NCBI GenBank assembly: GCA_021234155.1
Contig: JAJEKV010000232.1
Coordinates: forward strand, 186,001-250,000
DNA length: 64,000 nt
Source of the DNA: Isoetes taiwanensis
Lineage: Eukaryota > Streptophyta > Lycopodiopsida > Isoetales > Isoetaceae
Direction of reading: 5' to 3'
Shown: positions 1-11,710 of the stretch, one piece after another
Numbering within the stretch: position 1 is the stretch's first letter
How the letters are laid out: the number at the start of each line of letters is the position of its first letter
Translations under genes and position numbers: made by a program
Notes under the pieces: model-generated
The model's database searches: none
Seen by the model: only the letters and a program-made list of their open reading frames with translations
Told to the model about the DNA's origin: nothing

Positions 1-75
1 CTTGCATCAATACTCTTGAAAAACTTGTATCAATACTCTTGGAAGACTTGCATCAATTTTCTTGCTAAACTTGCA
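1..75. repeat. Imperfect short tandem repeat
   Basis: Three imperfect units of about 25 bp built on CTTGCATCAATACTCTTG lie at the left edge of the window. The surrounding stretch to about 410 is AT-rich and shows no reading frame I can support. Confidence 0.55.
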
Positions 76-414
76 TATATATCGTGACTTCTTACTTCAA
101 AATAACAATGGTCTTACTTCAAAAGTTCAACGAACCTTTCTTAATTTGTTATAGAAACCATTAACGATTTTAGGTCACAAGACATTAATTATGTAATGGA
201 GAAACACATAATAGTTATTCATAGTGACAAACTAGAACAATAAATCACAACTAAAAACCACATTATGTAACTAGTAGCAGTTATTCAACACATTAACCCA
301 CTTAGTAATATCACTTTATTTTAGTGTCAGAATTGGGTGTTAAGTGCCAGAATTTTTGGGTGTTAAAGCTGGTCTCAATTCTTAGTTAATCTTACCCCAT
401 GAAGTTTCTAATTG

Positions 415-530
415 CATGTGGAAACCTAACCTATTTTCCTTCTCATGTGGAAACCTAACCTGTTTTCCTCCTCCTGTGGAAACCCTTTCTATTTTCCTCC
501 TCCTGTGGAAACCCTTCCCAATTTCCATCA
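415..530. repeat. 29-bp tandem repeat, four units
   Basis: Four units starting near 415, 444, 473 and 502 share the core TGTGGAAACC followed by a TTTTCC block. The units drift in the middle. They precede a second, different tandem array starting at 685 that also contains GGAA/TTCC words. Confidence 0.7.
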
Positions 531-684
531 TGCAAGGAAATCGGGAAGGGTTTCCACTCAAAATTTGAATTTTGAGTGACGTGCGCTCGATGGACGTGCG
601 CCTTAATGTCGGGCGTCCGTGTGGAAAGGCGTGAGAACCCTCAAATTCTGGAAAACCGAGAAACCCTTCCGGGTTTTATTGAAC

Positions 685-800
685 CCCGGAAGGGTTTCCA
701 TTAAAACCCGGAAGGGTTTCCGTGGAAAGCCGGAAGGGTTTCCATGGAAAGCCGGAAGGGTTTCCATTAAAACCCGGAAGGGTTTCCGTGGGAGGCCAAC
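685..800. repeat. 22-23-bp tandem repeat, five units
   Basis: Five units of the core CCGGAAGGGTTTCC alternate between two spacers (ATTAAAA and GTGGAAAG/ATGGAAAG). The alternation suggests amplification of a dimer. The open frame across it is a product of the repeat, not a gene. Confidence 0.8.
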
Positions 801-829
801 CCCAATCGGGCGTACTTAAAACCATCGGA

Positions 830-2400
830 TGTGAGACTTACGCTTTTATTATTCCAATACTCTTTTATTGAGATTCTTGGCGCTAAGATGCCGAAATGGG
901 TAAATCCTATAGGCCTTCCAAGAAGCAAAAAGGGAGGCGATGCACTAGTAAGCTGATAGAGCAGTAGCCATAATATTCAGAGCAACTGCTGGAGTTGTTG
1001 TAGCAAAGAACTATTTTTGCCAAAAAGTGATGAAGGATGCATTTTACCCTGAGCGGCATTTGCAGGAGCATTTGTTAGTGATTAAGGCAAAAAATGATGG
1101 TCTTGTGCTTAGGTTCGACTGTACTAGACCTGATTCTGCAGCAAATATATCTATTACCATCAAATACGGGTGCAAAGATGCTGAATCTAGGCTTAGCCAA
1201 TGGCGCATTCAAGAAGTATAATGTCATGGCAATGATCGAATGCTCAAGGACGAAATCAGGTTTGAAACGAATGCTGATACAATAAATTATTTTATTTGAA
1301 TGTTTTGGATGCTTTCTCTTATTTGTTAAAGAATAGATGCATTTCTGAAATACCACAGTTAGCAGGGCATATTTCGAATTTTTATGGCCCTAAAAATACA
1401 GATTACTGGGCTGAACCAGTTATTGCATGCCTCTAAAAATAAAGGTTAAGGGTTTGAATCATTTAGGGGATGGCATGGCGCTATCATTTTAGAAAGGATA
1501 TTGATCCATGTTTAGTGTGCTTTGCTTGCATATGCATGATCTGATTTGGAGCCCCTGTTAATAAGACAATAGTTTGCATGCTTTGATTTCCCTGTTTGCT
1601 ATTGATATTTCTAGCTGTAAGGTAAGGCAGCACATTTGTAGCTACATAGTGGCAAATTTTGAGACCACGATCGCTGAGTTTGCAAGTTATCTTTGCTAGC
1701 AAAGGGCGACAATAAGTATGGTTCGACACGCATATCAACTTGACTCTTATAATGTAATTTACCCGGTGATAGGTGCATGGCATTATAATAGAAGTGTAAA
1801 ATTAGTAGTTGAATTGTGATCTGGTGATAGATCTAGATAGCGCATAATGGTGAGCATCGATATCACGCACATTAAGCATATGTCTATAATATGAATCGGC
1901 AGGAATTTGAGGTAAGCAGTCTAGATGTCGTAAGAGTGCTGCTTATGGGCAGCCCCAATGATGCTTAGGATTAAGCTTGAATTTATCCTGACCCAACAGT
2001 AGGTGAAGGGCGAAGAGCCATGTGATTGTATAGCTTACCTGTCACTCCTTTCCTCATTACCAAATATTTGCTAATGTTGGTCTGTTTGGGTGCAGGTAAC
2101 CATGATCACATCTCCTGGTTGTTTGGTCAAACGATTGGATGATACAAATCATTCTTATTATAGTGAAGATTACTGCATAAAGGGCGAACCAATGGTGAGA
2201 TCTATCCAAGTTTAAGTGGTTTTGGAATGAAGTCAGGAGAGGGACACATGGTTCTTACATACGAAACATGGCTTTACATTTAATAGCAGTATTTCAGTTA
2301 AAAAAAAAACATTGTTAATGCAGCATTGAAAGTAAGTTACAGTTGGTTGCATATTATGCTATTACTTGTAAGGATCTTAAGTGGAAAAACAGGATTTAAT
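830..2400. other. Intergenic, no gene supported
   Basis: AT-rich sequence with only short chance frames. Overlapping frames at 1027-1290 on both strands show no domain or family signature, so no gene is called. Confidence 0.5.
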
Positions 2401-2406
2401 ACTTAA

Positions 2407-2860
2407 CTAGTAAACGGGTGCCCGGCGTTGCCGGGCTAATGTTCTGGGATGTGTTGTTGCTCGGCCTTTAACGTCCATATCTGCAACTTTCAATTTTCTT
2501 TGGTAATTATTGTTCAGTACACGCATCTTTATGGTGAGCTTGCGTTCCTTAACATGATCTCGTGTGTATGAGTACTTCAAGGGAGCATCCACAATTTGGG
2601 TTGATTTCCTCGTGGAACCTCGCAAAAATCTCCTCTCGAGACAACAATGAGCCCCCCTAATAATGACATCACGTGATATAGTGTGCTACCTCAGTGCTTC
2701 ATAACATGTTTATGCATCATTGGAGCCTCATCCAATATAATCATGCGAGTCGCTCTTATCGACTTTGCCATCTCAGGCTGCTTTGAAATACTGCAAGTTG
2801 ATGTTTATCGGTATCTTTAATTTTGAATTTGCAGTCCGCCCACCGTTGCTTTGGTTGAGC
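2407..2860 (-). mobile_element. Helitron remnant, 3' terminus plus helicase
   Basis: Read on the minus strand, the left edge is a classical Helitron 3' end. A perfect 6-bp-stem hairpin (CCCGGC-aac-GCCGGG, 2421-2435) is followed by 10 nt and then CTAG (2407-2410), and the next base is T, as expected for insertion between A and T. The body upstream (rightward) encodes pieces of a plant Helitron Pif1-type helicase in several frames. The 5' terminus is not found; recognisable homology stops near 2860, so this is a truncated element. Confidence 0.8.
2410..2860 (-). pseudogene. Helitron helicase fragment (Pif1-like)
   Basis: Minus-strand translation, in order, gives GGRTANSKLKIPIN, then SISKQPEMAKSIRATR, then MIILDEAPMMHKH (the Walker B DEAP motif), then after a stop and frameshifts QIVDAPLKYSYTRDHVKERK and LTIKMRV. 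These follow the order of the conserved blocks of Helitron helicase domains between the P-loop and motif III. The Walker A block is absent. At least one stop and two frame changes mean it cannot be functional. The final frame terminates in the TAG of the element's own CTAG terminus. Confidence 0.8.
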
Positions 2861-4442
2861 GTTGGTCAGCCGTGTGACGGTTTATGAGGGAGTGATATTT
2901 TGCTTGGGCCTTGCTTGAGCTAAATGGCGTTGCTCGTCGCGCTTGAAGTATGGGATTTAGCAAAAAGTGTTATTTTGCTTTTGCAATGTTCATGCATATG
3001 AGGCCAAGTTTACTTCAGTGCGCTGGCAAGAGCTCTTGAAAAGTAAATAGTGCAAATACTCATGTGAACCTAGCAATCCTAACATGTAGTACAATTAGTA
3101 ATTCAACAAATACTAAATATAGGTATTTACAATATAATCCGAAAAATAATTTGCCACCTTGATTTCACAAATATCACTAACATGACTTGCTCCCTAGACA
3201 TCCTGATTAGAACAAACAAACATCCTAATATAGAACCATCTCTTAAAAACCCCTTTCAGCATATGTGCAATTGCAAGTGTTGTAATTGCAAGTGTTGCAA
3301 GAGAATGCCCATTTGGAAATTTGGCACACTCAAATATCATGTTGGCCACGGTAGCAAAACAACATTGTATTTGTATTTAGTATGCCAAAGATTACTATAC
3401 GATAATCGTGCTTGCTTTTAAAACGCCCTTATAGAACTTTGATAGGTACATATTTTGATGCCATATGCATATTTTGATGCCATATGCGATGACTGATTTT
3501 GTTATGTGTTTCTCTAAGGCTTCAATCTCTTCTGCATATGTTGATTTGAATTTTTGCATACTTAGGAGTATAAATTGCCTTAGTAAAGCATTCAAAGCCT
3601 TAGTAAAGCATTCAAAGCCTGCCATGCCTCACCATTCATATTATGCCAGCCTGATGAGCTTGTAAGGGGACTTAAATGAATGCACCTGCTCGTTTCATCA
3701 TCTTGGCAGGATTAGGATTTGTGGCCTGATAAACATATTTTAAAAATGCAATAACAAACTCTAGGCAACGAATGTGTTATAACAGCGCCAGTGTTCATTA
3801 TATGTCTAAATGCATCACGAAGTTAAAACATCTATAGGTGGTTGGATTTGTAGCTTGTTTTGCCTTCACAACATCGCATTGTTGAATCCCTGTTTCTCTG
3901 TAGGCTATGGTGCAGGTATATGTACACGCCTAAGTAGAAATAGATGGGTCTAATTGGGAAAGTTTCTAGTGTATATGAGATTTGCCCATAAATGAGGGGG
4001 GCCAAGCTTCAGAAAAAAAAGTTGCAGCTATAGTAGCTATTGCAAAGCTGCGTTAGGCTCTTTGGATGTGTGCCATATGGAGCCACATTTACCATAGTAC
4101 TGCAATCCACTGGTAAAATGCAATAACTTTGTTCTGCAATCTAAGCCTTCGTCGAAGAACACATATAGACATGATACACAAAAGAAATTAGCTTATCTTA
4201 CATTGAACTCAAAGTTGTATCTAATATTGCTACATATTAGCCCCTTCCAGTTTTAATGATGGACAGTACCAATGTAGAAACCTGCAGCAAAATAAACAAT
4301 CATCTGATCAAAGCCCAAATGCTCTAACAAAAATATTGAAAAATAAAATAGAAAACTTCCTAAGGGGAAAAATTCTCTTACAATACTTTCTTCTTAATAT
4401 CTAGATGTGCTGCCTTCTAGAACATTGTCTAGATGTGCTGCC
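2861..4442. other. Intergenic, small direct repeats only
   Basis: AT-rich. The only structure seen is two short direct duplications: TATTTTGATGCCATATGC near 3450-3490 and a CCTTAGTAAAGCATTCAAAG pair near 3580-3620. No gene is supported. Confidence 0.5.
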
Positions 4443-4976
4443 GATCTGACGGTTTGGGTCGATGGCATTCTCGAATAAGGGCTCGCATGAACATAGACAA
4501 AAGCTCCCGACAAAAAAATAACTTCCTTAGCAAAACGGGATCAAGGTCGAAGGTTGAAAGATGGTCAAAAAAGGGACAAGATCGGGGAAGAACATGTCAC
4601 AACATGGAAAGAGATGCCAAATTGGCAAACCAAGAAGGGAGAAGCCCCTCCCCTACTTGGTATCAAAGAAAGAGAGCCAAGGGAAATGCTGAGAGAGGAG
4701 AAAACACCGATGAGAAGTCGATGAAGAACCTGCAAGAAATAGCAATCCCCAAACGAACCAGAGCCCCAGAAAATGCATGCAATGCATGCATGCATGGGAG
4801 AGATGCATGCTTGCCCATTCGAGAATTCTGATCCGATGGCTCATTCGATGCTCGTACCATGTCTCCCCAACTTTGCTTATACCATGGCAATGGGTTAACA
4901 ATACCTCAAAGCCTATTGGAAGGAAAAACGAGCACATTTGTTCTCTCGATGGAATGTGAAGGAGCACAGGTATACA
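4443..4976. repeat. Dispersed repeat, copy 1 (pair with 9237-9770)
   Basis: About 535 bp are almost identical, in the same orientation, to 9237-9770. The unit includes the GCATGC-rich motif GCATGCAATGCATGCATGCA and the phrase CTCGAATAAGGGCTCGCATG. The long open frames through it on both strands are repeated with the DNA and show no known domain, so I treat the unit as a transposable repeat, not a gene. The 4.8-kb spacing and very low divergence point to a recent event. Confidence 0.8.
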
Positions 4977-4979
4977 AAT

Positions 4980-6830
4980 GCAAGGTAACCAAACAAATTC
5001 AAATAGAAGATAAAAAGAAGTGATAAATACAAAGCAAGCCAAACTCTAATATATGACCAACCTTTCTATATTCTTTAGTTCCTCTCGTGTGGAATCAAAT
5101 GCCAAATTAAGGTGTTTGAATGTACCCCAAGAAGCACCCTAGAAGTATTACAAATGTAAGTACGACTGCCCCAAATGCAAGATAACCAAACAAATCTAAA
5201 CAGAAGGCTACCATTAGATGCCTACCATGCGGGTGCATATCTACTTATGCCAGGCATTTATTCTGATTCTAGATTATGGGAGGTGCATGCAGATGATGTT
5301 GGGGAAAAAAGCCATCCAAAAATTAATATGCACCATTTTAAAAACTTTAAATAGTCAGATGAAAGAAGCTAAATATGCACCAAAACATAACTTAGTTTTG
5401 CAGCAAATGTCAAATGAAAAAAAGGAAGATGATTTTGTGTGAATGTTGTGAAAAACTTGCAATTGCATTTGGAATTGTTAGCACCCATCCTAGTACAACT
5501 ATCAGAGCAACATGATCTGGATAATCTGGAATCTGAGCTCATTATTTGGAGAATGGGCATGATTTTGACACAAAAATTGCATAAGAATTTGATCTTACTA
5601 CTATTGGAGGAGTCATCAGACTTGACAGAATCTCATCCTCTAAGAGTCATAATACAAACATAATGCAATCTCATCCTTAATTGGGATTACATAATGCAAA
5701 TTACAGACCAACACAGAGAAGGAAATCCGACAAATAAATTAATAAATCATGTGGTCTAAGCATAGGAATCCGATAAAGGAGAATGGGAGAGCCCAGGATG
5801 AAATGCTTTACCATAATAGAACAAAAAAAAAAGCTGGAAAAACCGTATTGAGGGAATCCCCGTTACAAAAATACACGCAAAAATCTTGAAATTTGCCGGT
5901 CTTGGCGGTGAGAACATGCCACCAGCTCGCAAATTCTTTGCCGAAATCCTCTACAAAATCCTCAAAATGCTGCGCAAATCCTCTTCTAAATTTGCAAAAC
6001 TTCTGCTAGCAAAGGACATGCACATGGCTCAAAATCACATTGCTGAAGCACGAAGAAAAAAAAGCGATTTAAGAGAAAAAAGTGGCTGATGGGAATCCAA
6101 AAGCAAACATGGATGTAAGATGGAAAATACGGATCTTATCACGAACTCCTCTTATTATTAGCGGCGCTTCTGCTTCAACGTCTGTAGATAGAAAGCACAA
6201 ACCATGTCTTGGGAATGCGAGGCGGGTGAAGGATTTAACCAAAAATTGCGAGATAGAAAAAAATGCAAAGAAAAACTCTTACCCACGGTGAACCACCGGC
6301 GACGACTCTGCTTTAGCAAAGGGCTCTTGCGATTTAGAGTAAGTTTTGAAGAGGGATTTAAACTCCATTGATTCCATCCCGAAATAATGAAAGCTTCGAG
6401 GAGGAGGAGGAATAATGAAAGTTAAAGCAGAAAATCCTATCCTATTCTATAACGGTACGCATCCGTTAGATTAGCCGGAAATTAAAGTGATTACCAAAGA
6501 CTGATCTAAAAACAGGGTTTGCCCAAAAAAAAATGGATTGAAAAAAAAAAAACCTTCGAGGAAATTTTAGATCTTGGGATTTTCAAATTCTCGGTCACAA
6601 AATTTCGCTTTTTTTGGGATTTCGATGTCCACCGTGGCCGGAAAAAAAGGACACCCATCCCCAAACACAATTTAAGTAAGTAGATATTCATTTGCCTAAG
6701 TGTATACATGCTGATTTTTTACATATAAGGAATCGTGTACTATTTTTTACTATACACAAAATTTTGAAAGGATATATTATGTACTCTTTGTACTTTTTAG
6801 GTTTATGCAAGGCAAGATTTTGAGGTAGTC
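4980..6830. other. Intergenic, no gene supported
   Basis: AT-rich sequence with short frames lacking recognisable domains. Several A-runs occur at 5822-5832 and 6528-6552. Confidence 0.5.
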
Positions 6831-6836
6831 AAAACG

Positions 6837-6838
<2 letters not shown>

Positions 6839-6876
<38 letters not shown>

Positions 6877-6940
6877 AAAAGAAAAAAAAAAAAAAAAAAA
6901 ACACTTAATATGAAATGAAGAAAAAAAAGAAAAAGAAAAA
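6839..6940. repeat. Long poly(A)/A-rich tract
   Basis: About 60 nearly uninterrupted A residues with a few G interruptions, followed by GAAAAA repeats. Such a tract could be the tail of an old retroposon, but no body with target duplications could be recognised to its left. Confidence 0.75.
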
Positions 6941-7029
6941 GAAAGTGACACTTCTATGGATTTAACAAGCACCAGCTGCCTCAAGTGCCAAATGGTTTGT
7001 CGTACACAAAACACCTCATATCTTTCCAA

Positions 7030-7930
7030 ACTGATCTAGCTTGCTAAACATAATAAGCAAGTCAAGTTAAAGATGTTTGTTATATAGGTCAAGTGTATTA
7101 TTGACCATCAACGACAAATTTAGCATATGCATAGTTTAAAATCAAACTCAAATGTTACTAACTATGTCTATGCTTATGCATATAATGTGGTAGTATAACC
7201 CAACCAAGTCTAATGCAACTTCATCCACATAATGAATCTACCATTTCTATAAAGGGTTCTATGCATTAAAATATTACGCCTACCATGGCAACATAGCCGC
7301 TCAGATCGAACTCGATATATACTCACATAAAACTTCTTGGGTGGCCAAATCCAAAAAATGGCAAGTAGAATACATAATAAAATCCCTCAGTCTGGGTATC
7401 TCAAGGCTATAAAGCACAGATAATCACTATATAAGAGCCTAGAACGATTATAATCATAGTCTACAATGTGGGTTCTCTCAAAGAAGCCTATTTAACATAT
7501 GGAATAGTTATTAAATTCCTTAAGCTATAGAAGTAATCTCGATAGCCATTGCTCACCTGCTCTTATATATTCACGCCAATTACATAGATTAATTTCTATT
7601 GTGTAGCGCTGACTTTTTCCAGACACTAGTCAACCTATAAGGCCATTATCTTATATATCAGACAAAAATTCTTACACTCGAAAAATTGCTGGCATGCCCT
7701 CACACATAATCCAATTAGCTCCCTTACTAACCCGAGCTAGAATACATTGAACCAATCTAAGCCATTTAAACCATCAATATTTCTTCCATCATTAGCAAGA
7801 ATCCCATGATGCAATTCCCAACATATTCTTTCCTTCCTTGATAGATTGTGATGAAACCAACATCCTTTTAATATGTCCCTCAAACAACTTGATAAGAGAG
7901 CACAAGGAGTAGTAAAGCTGATAAAGGAAA
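7030..7930. other. Intergenic, nothing recognised
   Basis: AT-rich sequence without long frames, repeats or terminal inverted repeats that I can see. Confidence 0.5.
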
Positions 7931-7934
7931 AGAG

Positions 7935-8418
7935 ATGAGGAGGATGGAAACCCTAGGCAACATTTAGGGCGGCGCCGGCGGCCACCCCTCCCTTGCAGAT
8001 CTCTAGAATCTGGCTATGGCTGGAAGAGCAGCTTGTGAAGCTACTGCTGTCGCTCCAATCCGTGGCTGCAGCATGCCTTCTCCAAATATTTTCTGGCTTC
8101 TTCGGACCTGTGCATAAGGGGATGGTAGCTGAGGTATGGCCGCTATCTTCTGCTATTTCGCTCCTGTGTCTTAGGTCTTGCAAGGAAAGATATAGTGTTT
8201 TGCTTGTTGCTCCAAAGATTTGAGAGTAGATACATCATTTTGGCACCCGAGGAAGCTCGAAAGATCTTTCAGTTTTAAGAAGGCGGTACTTCTTAAGGCT
8301 TCTGTATTGTGGTTTTCTAGCTTCATTCGGGTCTACTGGGGGATCGTTTGCAGGTCAACTAGTCTTCAGCTTGATGTATGCTACATGGTTCTTTTCTATT
8401 CTATTCTATTCTATTCTT
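7935..8418 (+). mobile_element. SINE-like retroposon with (TATTC)n tail
   Basis: A sharply bounded segment starts with a GC-rich head (GGCGGCGCCGGCGG at 7970-7983) and ends in (TTCTA)n at 8393-8418, inside AT-rich surroundings. The architecture matches the GC-rich insert at 33116-33895 and other elements here that end in simple pentamer or tetramer tails. No target duplication could be identified with confidence, so the 5' boundary is approximate. Confidence 0.45.
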
Positions 8419-8702
8419 TTGGGATCTAATATCAAGTTTCCAACCTTGATGAGGAGACCAATACATGATAACATAGATATGGATATTGACTGATATAATG
8501 TATCCTCCCTAGGGCCGCACTCGACTATCATATCGTATTCTCGAATAAGGGCTCGCATGAAAACAGACAAAAGCTCCCTAACTAGGCTTTTCATTTATCT
8601 CAACAGTTTTTCTACAATGGTATACAGTGGGTAGCTGCTACACATCGCAGGCTACCAAAAAAATGAAAAACATAGGGAATATCCAGTTGTAACACATGGA
8701 CC

Positions 8703-9235
8703 CCAAATAAAATTGTGTGCTACAGATGTTGGCTAGTACACTTGCCGAGAGTGTATCGCCGGGATTAAAAGACCCCGTCCTTTCGGGTTTTCGAGGAAAA
8801 ACCCTCGCGATAAAATCTCGGCAAGGGGCTTCGACAATACAAGGCTGCTAAACATTCCCACAAAAAAACCCCGCTCTACAGAGAACATCAAAGTCGCGCA
8901 TCACCCCTGGACCTGCACATCAACCAATAGAGAAAAACCTCGAAAAGCGAGGGGCTGGTCACGCGTGCCATGCGACAAAAAACAACATTTACACCTCAAA
9001 AGAGCGAGGGGCTGGTCACGCATGCCACGCGATAAAAAACAACATTTATAATAATATACACATGAAGGGAGGGCGGGTGGGAGTCAAGGGAACTGTTGAG
9101 AGAGGAGAAAATGCCGATGAGAAGTCCATGAAGAACCTGCAAGAAATAGCGATCCCAAACGAACCAGAGCCCCAGAAAACGCATGCAATGCATGCATGCA
9201 TGCATGGGAGAGATGCATGCTCGCCCATTCGAGAA
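8703..9235 (-). repeat. Dispersed repeat, minus-oriented member
   Basis: The reverse complement matches 47985-48460 over several hundred bases (shared phrases GTTTAGCAGCCTTGT, CGCATGGCATGCGTGAC and ACTAGCCAAC). Its right part also matches the inner part of the 4443/9237 repeat. The block just left, 8950-9050, holds a 70-bp tandem duplication around GCGAGGGGCTGGTCACGC. It appears to be one member of a dispersed family; it has no coding content. Confidence 0.7.
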
Positions 9236-9236
9236 T

Positions 9237-9770
9237 TCCGATCTGACGGTTTGGGTCGATGGCATTCTCGAATAAGGGCTCGCATGAACATAGACAAAAG
9301 CTCCCGACAAAAAAATAACTTCCTTAGCAAAACGGGATCAAGGTCGAAGGTTGAAAGATGGTCAAAAAAGGGAGAAGATCGGGGAAGAACATGTCACAAC
9401 ATGGAAAGAGATGCCAAATTGGCAAACCAAGAAGGGAGAAGCCCCTCCCCTACTTGGTATGAAAGAGAGCCAAGGGAAATGCTGAGAGAGGAGAAAACGC
9501 CGATGAGAAGTCGATGAAGAACCTGCAAGAAATAGCAATCCCCAAACGAACCAGAGCCCCAGAAAATGCATGCAATGCATGCATGCATGGGAGAGATGCA
9601 TGCTTGCCCATTCGAGAATTCCGATCCGATGGCTCATTCGATGCTCGTACCATGTCTCCCCAACTTTGCTTATACCATGGCAATGGGTTAACAATACCTC
9701 AAAGCCTATTGGAAGGAAAAACGAGCACATTTGTTCTCTCGATGGAATGTGAAGGAGCACAGGTATATAC
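9237..9770. repeat. Dispersed repeat, copy 2 (pair with 4443-4976)
   Basis: Near-identical to 4443-4976. Immediately upstream (9098-9235) lies an extra partial unit that repeats the section from AGAGAGGAGAAAA to the GCATGC-rich motif and GAATTCCGAT, so at this site the family is arranged as 1.3 tandem units. Confidence 0.8.
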
Positions 9771-9774
9771 AGGT

Positions 9775-10300
9775 ACGAATTGAAAAGGATCACCATCACT
9801 TATGGCAGTACCTCGATGCTTGCTTCCTCAACAAGCTTTGGGATGCTGATGCCCTAGAACGGGTCAAGATAGCACACTACCAGCACCGTATCAATCCCAC
9901 GCTTGAATAAGGCCTATAATGCTACCTGCATATGCATCTGTCTATGAAGAAGCATAGATTGGTAGCTTCAACTCGCACAAGCATGCATTGCCTCAAAGTT
10001 GAGACATGCAGATGGCTTTGGGAGGCACGAGAGGATAGGCTTTGTTAGTGTTGTCAGCTGGGAGTCATTGGGGATAAGGGTTACACTTTTCAAAAATATC
10101 CTGCATTCGACCATATCCAGTCACACTATATTGAATTGGTCTCCCCTAACTTGACCATTCCATGTGATATTTGACACGATTTCAATGAGGTTATTGGGAT
10201 CATATCTTCAGGAGGTGATGGGATATGCGCACTCGGCTATGTCCTCAAATACTACCTTGAAATGTAAAATTATACACTCTATCAACATGCTTATTACTGC
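9775..10300. other. Intergenic, no gene supported
   Basis: No domain or structural feature recognised in this stretch. Confidence 0.45.
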
Positions 10301-10309
10301 CAAGGTTCT

Positions 10310-10440
10310 TCTTTTCAAAATCCTTCAGGGGTGGGGTTTTTATTCTAACAGTAATACGTTTGTTGTGGTCTTTGATTGCATCCTATAGGCCTATTGGTCT
10401 CTGTGGACGATAAAAATCTATTTTATTCAATTCAATTTTA
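10310..10440 (+). mobile_element. Retroposon 3' end (GGTCTC..GGACG type)
   Basis: About 100 bp align with 47080-47198: a GGGGTTTTTA-like start, a TAGGCC/TAGACC block, then GGTCTCTGTGGACGATAAAA. Here the terminal simple repeat is a decayed (TATTT/TTCAA)n. It is the 3' end of a family whose members elsewhere in the window end in other microsatellites. Confidence 0.6.
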
Positions 10441-10985
10441 TAGTAGTGTGACTGACTGCAATATTAATTGATGACAACTTTGGTGCATAGGAATAGTGGC
10501 ATTTCAGAGTAAATGATTATGACTATTATTCATTTATAGAGCTCGATAACCTAATCTTAATTTGCATGCCTTATAAAAAGGGGGAAGGGGACACTATAAC
10601 TGCCATAAGTCATAGAAATGGATGAAATTAAAAGGGTCGGGTTTGGCAAGACTACATGTTATATGTTTAGAAAAATACAACACTATGCGGATCTAACTAA
10701 AGGAATTTATCAAATGTTAGTGTGCGGGGTTTTTAAAACAAGGAAATGTTCGTGGCACTTTTGTCGCCGTATTAAATTTCTTGTACAATAATTGGGTTAA
10801 TATAAAATGGTTTATCTACTTTGTATGTAGTGTAGACATGGAAGCTACTGTGGCAAATTAAGACCTTGCTCGCATCAACTCAGGAATCAACATTCCATTG
10901 AAGCCATGGTAGTTCATGGATGGCGTGCTTTTACTTATCCGGCTGGGCGAGATCCCAAATCACAAAAGCTCCTGATATTTACATA
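10440..10985. other. Intergenic, no gene supported
   Basis: Nothing recognisable beyond short chance frames. Confidence 0.45.
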
Positions 10986-11217
10986 TCAAGGATTTCCACC
11001 CTGCAATGGAATCCCAACATCGGTGCCAATTGCTGATATGCATTTCGGGGATTCATTTCCACGACAACTGCAAATTTTGGCCTGAATTCTAGGTTTGCAA
11101 AAGAATATCGGGCACCGATTCCACTAGGCCGACAGTTGTTGTGAGGATGAATCCACGAGAAACAAATAAGTGGTTGACGCGACTGCTAGGATTCCACTGC
11201 AGGGTGGAAATTCTTGA
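10986..11217. repeat. Foldback (MITE-like) element
   Basis: The left end TCAAGGATTTCCACCCTGCA and the right end, read in reverse complement, TCAAGAATTTCCACCCTGCA pair almost perfectly. Weaker pairing continues inward (GGAATCC, GGATTCAT, TCGGTGCC). The size (232 bp) and long imperfect inverted repeats fit a foldback MITE. No target duplication is clear. Confidence 0.5.
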
Positions 11218-11439
11218 GGTGGAGTCAGTTATGAGGATTTTTTGTAATTGCTCTTTCGGCAAAATGGTGACAAAAGCGGGAAAGATGCCAGCTAAGCTAA
11301 AGAAAGCTTCAATTAAAAAACTAAGCTGAAGAAAGCTTCAATTTAAAAACTACGACGACTTCTGTGGAATGCTGATTCCGGCACTTTGGTTCAAAGAACC
11401 TAGTAGGAGGGTGCCCTTCTTTCACTCACTCCCCTTCAA

Positions 11440-11535
11440 TGGGCCACTTTTTGCCCCTTAATAGCCCACGTTTTACCCTTTGATAGCTCACTTTTGCCCT
11501 TTAATAGCCCACCTTAGCCCTTTAATAGCCCATCT
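11440..11535. repeat. ~23-bp tandem repeat
   Basis: About four to five imperfect units built on CCCTTTAATAGCCCAC. Confidence 0.7.
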
Positions 11536-11710
11536 TAAGAACTATTAAAAAAAAAAGCTAAATGCATAGTCTATAGATGGGCACTTGTGGTCCATTGGAG
11601 AGCTTTTGATGGTCCGTTGAGGGCATTTGAGGGTCTATTGGTGTCAAAATTACCATACAACTTAAAATCTTTATAGCAACCTTCCAATTTATCGAACGGA
11701 CTCGTGCTTA

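Noticed and set aside
4433-4831. 132-residue frame (and the 151-residue one at 9062) as conserved genes
   Set aside because: Conservation is at DNA level over a repeat on all frames and extends beyond the frames; no domain recognised.
6829-7029. Phe-rich minus-strand frame
   Set aside because: Translation of an A-run.
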